Shown here: piece by piece, positions 7,519 to 12,153 of the stretch
How the letters are laid out: every line of letters begins with the position of its first letter
Numbering within the stretch: position 1 is the first letter of the stretch
NCBI GenBank assembly: GCA_955652025.1
Contig: CATPAO010000178.1
Coordinates: 1 to 12,153 of the forward strand
From: Casimicrobiaceae bacterium
GTDB taxonomy: Bacteria > Pseudomonadota > Gammaproteobacteria > Burkholderiales > Casimicrobiaceae
Length of the DNA stretch: 12,153 nt
Direction: 5' to 3'
Made by a program: the position numbers and the translations under genes
The notes under the pieces: generated by a model
What the model was told of the DNA's origin: nothing
Seen by the model: only the letters and a program-made list of their open reading frames with translations
Databases searched by the model: none

Positions 7519-9201
7519 TCAAACACGATCCCAATTGAATTTCGCTTTATTGCCGGTACCGAAGATCTTCAGCGCGCCGGCTTCGCCCACGGCGTTCGGA
7601 CGGACGAAGATCCAGTTCTGCCAGGCGGACAACCGCCCGAAAACCCGCGTCTCCATCGTCTCGCCCGGACCGAAGCGGAGATTGGCTTCCATGCCCGTGA
7701 GGGCGTCGGGCGACAGACTCGCGCGCTCCTCGATCGCGATGCGCACCTCGTCATTCCAGTCGAGATCGTCCGGCGCGGCGGTGATCAAGCCGAGCGCGAG
7801 CGCCTCGGCAGCGTCGAGCGTGCTGCCCACGGTCGCGCGCGCGGCAGAGAGCGGCACGTCTTCGTCGTAGAAGCGTGCGGCGATTCGCGATTTGCGATGC
7901 ACGGCGGGGTAGGCGCCGAAATTCATCTCCGAGAGGGCGATGCGCGGTTGTGCCGCGTCATCGGGAAGCGTAAGCATGTATTGGCGATCGGCCGCCAGCG
8001 CGAGCTCGAGCAGCGTGCCCGCGAAGCACGAACCCGTGTCGATCAGCGCGAACAGCGTACGCGACGTGACGTCGAGCCGCGCGAGCGTCCGCCGCAGCAT
8101 CCCGATCGTCTCGCGGACGAACCAATGCTCCGCATGACGAGCCAGCGCCGCGTCGCACGCAAGAACGTGCTCGGCGTTTCCGGCCGTCCGAAGAATCCAC
8201 GTGCCGATGTCGAGGTGATTCGTGCGCAGCATGAGGATCGCGTCGTCGAGCTCGCGCGCCATCGCGAGCGGCCACCATTGCGCGCCGCGCGCGACGATGG
8301 CGTCGACCCACTCGGGCTCCGGCGCGGTAGGGGCCCGCACCGTCAGCGTGGCGGTCCGCGCGCGAGGATCGATCGTCGCGGTGACGTAGTCGTACGCGTA
8401 TCCGCTGTCGGTGATCGTGCGCGCGAGCGGTGGCAGCCTCACGCCTTTCGTATCGTTCGGCCGGTCGCTTTGCGCGGCAAGCGCCTGCGCGCGCGATCTC
8501 ACGGCTTCCGCGAACTGCTGCGGCTTGGCGGAATCGTCGATCAACCGCCACTCCTTGGCGCGCGGTGCGCGCACCCCTTCGGTCAGCGTGCAGAAGATGT
8601 CGGCCTGGTCGCGGCGCACGCGGCGCTTGTCGGTCACGCGCGTCAGGCCGCCGGTGCCGGGCAACACGCCGAGCAACGGAACCTCCGGCAGGCTCACCGC
8701 CGAGGAGCGGTCGTCGATCAGCAGGATCTCGTCGCAGGCGAGTGCCAGCTCGTAGCCGCCGCCGGCGGTTGTCCCGTTGCAGGCGGCGAGAAACTTGAGC
8801 CCGGAATGCCGGCTCGCGTCCTCGATGCCGTTGCGCGTTTCGTTGGTGAACTTGCAGAAGTTGACCTTCCACGCGTGCGACGACAGGCCGAGCATGAAGA
8901 TGTTGGCGCCGGAGCAGAAGATGCGGTCGCGGCTCGACGTGATCACGACGCTTTTCACTTTCGGATGCTCGAAGCGGATGCGCTGCAGCGCGTCGTGGAG
9001 CTCGATGTCGACGCCCAAGTCGTAGGAGTTGAGCTTGAGCTTGTACCCGGGACGGATTCCGCCGTCTTCGTCGATGCCGAGCGCGAGCGTTGCGACCGGT
9101 CCATCGACCGCGAGCTTCCAATGCCGATAGCGGTCGGGGTGTGCGTCATAAACGACGAGCGGCATCGCGTCCGCTCTGAATTGGATGGCCGGCTCCGCCA
9201 T
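7519..9201 (-). CDS. boxC: BoxC, 2,3-epoxybenzoyl-CoA dihydrolase (ring-opening lyase)
   Basis: Cleaves the ring of 2,3-epoxybenzoyl-CoA hydrolytically, giving 3,4-dehydroadipyl-CoA semialdehyde and formate. The 560-residue protein has two crotonase (enoyl-CoA hydratase)-type halves. The first, about 30-220, contains FCSGANIFMLG (95-105), CNGTTAGGGYELALACDE (141-158) and PEVPLLGVLPGTGG (172-185), the oxyanion-hole and active-site segments of the fold. The second, about 270-540, has DTGSCFAGTLLELALAADR (388-406) and a C-terminal stretch with Trp-rich FGRLSAWQNWIFVRPNAVG (521-539). Length matches the known BoxC size of about 550-560 residues. ATG at 9201 has GGAGG 4 nt upstream, and lies 25 bp after boxR. 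A long open frame on the opposite strand (7495-9261) is a composition shadow. Confidence 0.96.
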   Translation of the reverse strand: MAEPAIQFRADAMPLVVYDAHPDRYRHWKLAVDGPVATLALGIDEDGGIRPGYKLKLNSYDLGVDIELHDALQRIRFEHPKVKSVVITSSRDRIFCSGANIFMLGLSSHAWKVNFCKFTNETRNGIEDASRHSGLKFLAACNGTTAGGGYELALACDEILLIDDRSSAVSLPEVPLLGVLPGTGGLTRVTDKRRVRRDQADIFCTLTEGVRAPRAKEWRLIDDSAKPQQFAEAVRSRAQALAAQSDRPNDTKGVRLPPLARTITDSGYAYDYVTATIDPRARTATLTVRAPTAPEPEWVDAIVARGAQWWPLAMARELDDAILMLRTNHLDIGTWILRTAGNAEHVLACDAALARHAEHWFVRETIGMLRRTLARLDVTSRTLFALIDTGSCFAGTLLELALAADRQYMLTLPDDAAQPRIALSEMNFGAYPAVHRKSRIAARFYDEDVPLSAARATVGSTLDAAEALALGLITAAPDDLDWNDEVRIAIEERASLSPDALTGMEANLRFGPGETMETRVFGRLSAWQNWIFVRPNAVGEAGALKIFGTGNKAKFNWDRV

Positions 9202-9226
9202 GATTCCTCCGTGTTGCGAATGCGTG

Positions 9227-10132
9227 TCAGGCGCGCGCGCCTACCGCGACGGCGCCGGTGAGCTTGGCGAGGCTGTCATCGAAGCGCGCGCCCGACGTGT
9301 CGATGATCGCGTCCGCCTTGCCGTAGAGCGGCTCGCGCGCCGCGAGAATGCGCCGCAGGTCCTCCATCGCCGCTTCGTGCCCGTCCATCGGCCGGAAATC
9401 GCCTTGCGAAACCACCCGCGACATGTGCTCTTCGGGCGAGGCCTTGATCCACACCGTGTAGCAGCTGACGAGCAGCAAGTTGTACGTTTCCCGCTCGGAC
9501 ACGATGCCGCCGCCCGCCGCCAGCACCACGGGATCGCCGCGTTCCAGCAGGCGCTCGAGGCAGCGGCGTTCGATACGCCGATAACCCGCCTGTCCATAAA
9601 GCATGAATATCTCCGACAGCGGCAACGCGGCCTCGCGCTCGATCTCGCGGTCGAGCTCGACAAACGGGTAGCTGAGTTCCTTGGCGAGCGCCGCGCCGAG
9701 CGACGACTTCCCCGCGCCGCGCAGGCCGACTAGTGCGATACGATTCTTGCGCGCGGCCTCCTTCTGTCCGAAGTCGCTGATCAGGCGCAGGATCACGTCC
9801 TCGAGTCGATTCGCCGGTAGTTGTTCGAAAAAGCGCCGGATCAGCCGTTGCTCGACCGGTGTTTCGTTGTTGCCGACGAGGTCGGTCAGCGGCACGCCGA
9901 GCGAGGCCGCGACGCGGCGCAACAGCACCACCGACGCGTTGCCTTCGCCGGCTTCCAGTTGCGCCAGATAGCGTTCCGACACTTCGGCCGCTTCCGACAC
10001 CGAGCGCCGCGACATGCCGCGGCGCTCGCGCGCCTCGCGCACGCGCCTGCCCATCGCGCGCAGGAAATCGCTGTCGTCCAGCTTGCCGTTGGGGGCCGTT
10101 TCCAGTGCGACGTGGCGGGCGGCGGTGTTCAT
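9227..10132 (-). CDS. boxR: BoxR, benzoyl-CoA-responsive HTH/shikimate-kinase-like regulator
   Basis: A regulator of the BoxR/BzdR family, whose characterised members repress aromatic-catabolic promoters until benzoyl-CoA binds. The 301-residue protein has an N-terminal XRE-type helix-turn-helix (about 24-85; RRGMSRRSVSEAAEVSERYL at 38-57, then LEAGEGNASVVLLRRVAASL) and a linker (about 90-128). The C-terminal part resembles shikimate kinase: Walker A GLRGAGKSS (136-144), LDRE (160-163), and the glycine triplet in AAGGGIV (205-211). In BzdR this domain is the effector sensor and not an active kinase. The frame is open to 10183, but that TTG start lies inside the boxR promoter, between its -35 and -10 boxes, so the ATG at 10132 was chosen even though it lacks a clear Shine-Dalgarno sequence. 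As first gene of the boxRCBA operon it should control its own synthesis. This gene is sometimes annotated as shikimate kinase. Confidence 0.95.
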   Translation of the reverse strand: MNTAARHVALETAPNGKLDDSDFLRAMGRRVREARERRGMSRRSVSEAAEVSERYLAQLEAGEGNASVVLLRRVAASLGVPLTDLVGNNETPVEQRLIRRFFEQLPANRLEDVILRLISDFGQKEAARKNRIALVGLRGAGKSSLGAALAKELSYPFVELDREIEREAALPLSEIFMLYGQAGYRRIERRCLERLLERGDPVVLAAGGGIVSERETYNLLLVSCYTVWIKASPEEHMSRVVSQGDFRPMDGHEAAMEDLRRILAAREPLYGKADAIIDTSGARFDDSLAKLTGAVAVGARA

Positions 10133-10171
10133 GCGCGGAGACGTTATTACCGGTGTTTGAATCTGAGTGGC

Positions 10172-10199
10172 AGTATATTTCAATAGGACGGAGTGTCAA
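10172..10199 (-). promoter_or_regulatory. Sigma-70 promoter of the boxRCBA operon
   Basis: On the minus strand a consensus -35 TTGACA (10194-10199) and -10 TATACT (10172-10177) are separated by 16 bp. Transcription would begin near 10165, about 33 nt before the boxR ATG. The near-consensus match suggests a promoter that works without an activator and is controlled by repression, consistent with BoxR acting as repressor (inference). Confidence 0.85.
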
Positions 10200-10211
10200 G
10201 CACTTTATCTC
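10194..10211 (-). promoter_or_regulatory. Putative BoxR operator, boxR side
   Basis: The minus-strand sequence GAGATAAAGTGCTTGACA covers the boxR -35 box. It matches 16 of 18 positions of the element at 10291-10308 on the opposite strand, with the terminal 11 bases AGTGCTTGACA identical. A duplicate placed at the same point in both divergent promoters is best explained as a shared regulator site; assignment to BoxR is inference. It differs from the TGCA-repeat operators I recall for BzdR of Azoarcus: only one TGCA (10359-10362) occurs in this intergenic region. Confidence 0.6.
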
Positions 10212-10290
10212 CATACAGGCGGTATCCAGCATCCGCTGCCCGACGGCCGACATTAACAACCGACACAATCCAGGGGCAAACGTGTATGTA

Positions 10291-10308
10291 GAGTTATAGT
10301 GCTTGACA
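10291..10308 (+). promoter_or_regulatory. Putative BoxR operator, DUF4863-bclA side
   Basis: GAGTTATAGTGCTTGACA, the plus-strand partner of the element at 10194-10211, again ending at the -35 box. The two copies are inverted and about 97 bp apart centre to centre, close to nine helical turns, so a looped repression complex is conceivable but not shown. Both copies have TGTATG a few bases further upstream. The 79 bp between the copies (10212-10290) holds nothing I can recognise. Confidence 0.6.
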
Positions 10309-10331
10309 TCGATATTTGTATGAAGCAAAGT
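10303..10331 (+). promoter_or_regulatory. Likely promoter of the DUF4863-bclA operon
   Basis: TTGACA (10303-10308) is followed after 17 bp by CAAAGT (10326-10331), a poor -10 box that aligns with TATACT of the boxR promoter when the two promoters are superimposed (both continue to a CCAC). A good TATAGT at 10295-10300 lacks a -35 partner. The -10 weakness suggests lower basal strength than the boxR promoter or help from an activator. The leader would be roughly 55 nt. Confidence 0.5.
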
Positions 10332-10381
10332 ACCACACGTCAGCGACCGCAGTCCGGGTGCAAGAGACCTCGACGCTACAT

Positions 10382-10391
10382 GGAGGGGAGG
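10382..10391 (+). promoter_or_regulatory. Ribosome binding site for the DUF4863 gene
   Basis: The purine run GGAGGGGAGG precedes the ATG at 10395; its first GGAGG is 8 nt from the start. It overlaps codons after the alternative ATG at 10380, which makes 10395 the better start. Confidence 0.7.
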
Positions 10392-10394
10392 CGG

Positions 10395-10862
10395 ATGGAA
10401 CCAGCGCAGTTCACCGATCTGGTCGCGGCGATCACCGGCCGCATCGCCGGTCACCCGCTTGACGCTGATCTTGAAACTCATCTCAACGCGGCGTATCCGG
10501 CCACGGGTGCGGCATTTCGCGACGTCCTCGACGCATGTCGCGCCGGGATCGCCGCGGGCTGGATCTGCAATCGGGAGGCGGGCGGCATTCGGTACGGTCG
10601 CGTCGTCAAGCCGGGTATCGCGACACACGGCTTTTCGGTCGACGTGGTCGAGATGAGCGACATCGCCGGTCCGCATCACCGACATCCGAACGGCGAGATC
10701 GATCTCGTCATGCCGCAGGACCGCGATGCGGTCTTCGATGGCCGTGGCGCGGGGTGGGTCGTCTATGGGCCCGGCAGCGCGCATCGCCCGACGGTCGCGG
10801 GAGGCAGGGCCTTGATCCTCTACCTGCTTCCGGACGGCGCGATCGAGTTCACGAAGGCCTGA
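10395..10862 (+). CDS. DUF4863-family cupin-like protein of the box locus
   Basis: A 155-residue cytoplasmic protein resembling the DUF4863 family, which as I recall includes 4-hydroxylaminobenzoate lyase (PnbB) and members found beside benzoate-CoA ligase genes in Burkholderiales. The N-terminal half (about 1-65) looks helical. The C-terminal half shows a cupin metal-site pattern: His95-x-His97-x3-Glu101 in HHRHPNGEIDLVMP, then PGSAH ending at His130, matching the HxHx3E and PxGxxH halves of the cupin signature. A metal-dependent activity is therefore plausible. Its substrate and its job in benzoate degradation are not known to me; existing database names based on PnbB may not fit here. It is the first gene after the divergent promoter, and its stop codon is one base from the bclA ATG, so the two are surely co-transcribed and probably translationally coupled. 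Confidence 0.85.
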   Translation: MEPAQFTDLVAAITGRIAGHPLDADLETHLNAAYPATGAAFRDVLDACRAGIAAGWICNREAGGIRYGRVVKPGIATHGFSVDVVEMSDIAGPHHRHPNGEIDLVMPQDRDAVFDGRGAGWVVYGPGSAHRPTVAGGRALILYLLPDGAIEFTKA

Positions 10863-10863
10863 C

Positions 10864-12153
10864 ATGCCCGCGCTCAGCACGGCCGACCCTCGGGTGAGCC
10901 CGCCGGATGTCCGGTTTCCCGCCGAATACAATGCGGCGCACGATCTCATCCGGCGCAACCTCGAGGCCGGTCGCGGCGCCAAGATCGCGTACATCGACGA
11001 CCTCGGCACCTACACGTATGGCGAATTGGCCGAGCGCGCGAACCGCTTCGCCAATGCGCTCATCGACCTCGGCTTGAGATCCGAAGAGCGCGTGCTCCTC
11101 TGCCTGCACGACACGATCGATTTTCCGACGGCGTTCTTGGGCAGCATTCTGGCCGGCGTCGTCCCGATTGCCGTCAACACATTGCTCACCGAGAATGATT
11201 ACGCATACATGCTGACGAACAGCCGCGCGCGGGCGCTGGTCGTGTCGGCGTCGTTGTTGCCAACGATCGCACCATCGCTCGAAAAGGTCGACCGGCCCGT
11301 CCACGTGATCGTCTCCTGCGGCGATGCCGGCGCGCACCACGCGTTCGACACGTTGCTAGCGCGGGCAGATGCGAATTTCGACGCGGTCGCGATGTGTCCC
11401 GACGACGTTTGCTTTTGGCTTTATTCGTCGGGCTCGACCGGCGCGCCGAAGGGCACGATCCATGTGCACGCGAGCCTGATGCAGACCGCGGAGCTGTACG
11501 CGCGTCCCGTGCTCGGCATTCGCGAGGACGACATCATGTTCTCCGCGGCGAAGCTGTTTTTCGCCTACGGATTGGGCAATGCGCTGACGTTTCCGATGGC
11601 GGTCGGCGCAACGACGATTCTGATGGCCGAGCGCCCGACGCCGGCTGCCGTGGCCAAGCGGCTCACCGCGCACCGGCCGACGATTTTCTATGGCGTGCCC
11701 ACGCTTTACGCGGCGATGCTGGCGAGCCCCGATCTCCCCGCCGCGTCCGACGTCGATCTTCGCTTGTGCGTCTCGGCGGGAGAGGCGTTGCCCGAAAACA
11801 TCGGCAAGCGTTGGACGGCGCACTACGGCGTCGAAATTCTCGACGGGATCGGGTCGACGGAAATGCTGCATATCTTTTTGTCGAATCGTTCCGGGCAGGT
11901 CCGCTATGGCACGACCGGTGTGCCGGTCCCCGGCTATGCAATGCGACTGCTGGACGACCGCATGCAGCCGGTTCTCCAAGGCGAGGTGGGGGACTTGTAT
12001 ATCGCCGGACCGACAGCGGCCAACGGCTACTGGAACAACCGGGAAAAGAGCCGCGCGACGTTCCAGGGCGGTTGGACGAAAAGCGGCGACAAGTATCGCG
12101 TCGACAAGGACGGCGTCTACATTTACGCGGGCCGCAGCGACGACATGCTGAAG
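10864..12153 (+). CDS. bclA: Benzoate-CoA ligase (3' end beyond window)
   Basis: Activates benzoate with ATP and CoA to benzoyl-CoA, the entry step of the box pathway. The first 430 codons are present; the family is about 525-530 residues, so the C-terminal domain with the LPKTxTGK lysine loop is missing from the window, not from the gene. Seen motifs: PAEYNAAHDL (19-28), P-loop YSSGSTGAPKG (187-197), FFAYGLGN (232-239), DGIGSTEMLHIF (327-338) and SGDKYRVDKDG (407-417). The Ala-Tyr of FFAYG and the His-Ile of MLHIF are positions that line the benzoate pocket in ligases of this family. The ATG follows the upstream TGA by one base, and a GAAGG ribosome site (10853-10857) lies inside the end of the DUF4863 gene. 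The sequence ends in frame at the edge with no stop. Confidence 0.94.
   Translation, partial: MPALSTADPRVSPPDVRFPAEYNAAHDLIRRNLEAGRGAKIAYIDDLGTYTYGELAERANRFANALIDLGLRSEERVLLCLHDTIDFPTAFLGSILAGVVPIAVNTLLTENDYAYMLTNSRARALVVSASLLPTIAPSLEKVDRPVHVIVSCGDAGAHHAFDTLLARADANFDAVAMCPDDVCFWLYSSGSTGAPKGTIHVHASLMQTAELYARPVLGIREDDIMFSAAKLFFAYGLGNALTFPMAVGATTILMAERPTPAAVAKRLTAHRPTIFYGVPTLYAAMLASPDLPAASDVDLRLCVSAGEALPENIGKRWTAHYGVEILDGIGSTEMLHIFLSNRSGQVRYGTTGVPVPGYAMRLLDDRMQPVLQGEVGDLYIAGPTAANGYWNNREKSRATFQGGWTKSGDKYRVDKDGVYIYAGRSDDMLK

Noticed and set aside
7495..9261. A 588-codon plus-strand open frame antisense to boxC, and similar long frames opposite boxB (5925-7373)
   Set aside because: The minus-strand frames encode intact BoxC and BoxB with all expected motifs; the antisense frames have shadow composition (Arg, Ala, Val, His rich) and no recognisable domain.
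9227..10132. Reading boxR as a metabolic shikimate kinase
   Set aside because: The kinase-like half is fused to an N-terminal XRE-type HTH and heads the box operon, the known BoxR/BzdR architecture, so a sensor role is far more likely.
10295..10300. TATAGT as the -10 box of the DUF4863-bclA promoter
   Set aside because: No acceptable -35 hexamer lies 16-18 bp upstream, and the sequence belongs to the duplicated operator element.
9276..11009. A 577-codon minus-strand frame spanning boxR, the control region and the DUF4863 gene
   Set aside because: It crosses the divergent promoter region and is out of frame with boxR and antisense to the DUF4863 and bclA genes, all of which have strong family evidence.
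1..12153. A defence system, CRISPR array, insertion sequence or tRNA
   Set aside because: No spaced direct repeats, transposase motifs, terminal inverted repeats or tRNA-like cloverleaf were seen; the window is almost fully occupied by catabolic and regulatory genes.

Overview
The window is an aerobic benzoyl-CoA (box) catabolic locus from a GC-rich proteobacterium. The gene content (BoxR-type regulator, boxCBA order, a DUF4863 protein next to benzoate-CoA ligase) and base composition fit a Burkholderiales beta-proteobacterium such as Burkholderia, Paraburkholderia or a relative. That taxonomic call is inference; no rRNA or species-specific marker is present.

Layout from left to right. At 6-1730 (+) is a paralogous benzoate-CoA ligase-family enzyme. 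It converges on a secreted tannase/feruloyl-esterase-family hydrolase at 1896-3608 (-), with a GC-rich stem-loop between them. From 10132 leftward to 3839 runs one tightly packed minus-strand operon: boxR (HTH plus shikimate-kinase-like sensor), boxC (ring-opening lyase), boxB (diiron epoxidase), boxA (reductase) and an AraC-family regulator, with gaps of only 16-31 bp. Rightward from a 262-bp divergent control region lies a second operon: a small cupin-like DUF4863 gene and bclA, separated by one base. bclA runs off the right edge after 430 codons.

How it works together (established pathway knowledge applied to recognised families): the ligase activates benzoate to benzoyl-CoA; BoxA passes NADPH electrons to BoxB, which epoxidises benzoyl-CoA with O2; BoxC hydrolytically opens the 2,3-epoxide to 3,4-dehydroadipyl-CoA semialdehyde plus formate. 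BoxR-type repressors respond to benzoyl-CoA. The semialdehyde dehydrogenase and the later beta-oxidation and transport genes are not in this window.

The most notable non-coding signal is in the boxR/DUF4863 intergenic region. Each divergent promoter carries a copy of the same 18-nt element (16 of 18 identical, opposite orientations, about 97 bp apart) that ends exactly in its TTGACA -35 box. This looks like a matched pair of BoxR operators. The boxR promoter also overlaps the longest possible boxR reading frame, which sets its true start at 10132. The tannase gene looks less GC-rich than the box genes and may have a different history. No RNA genes, CRISPR arrays or insertion sequences were recognised.
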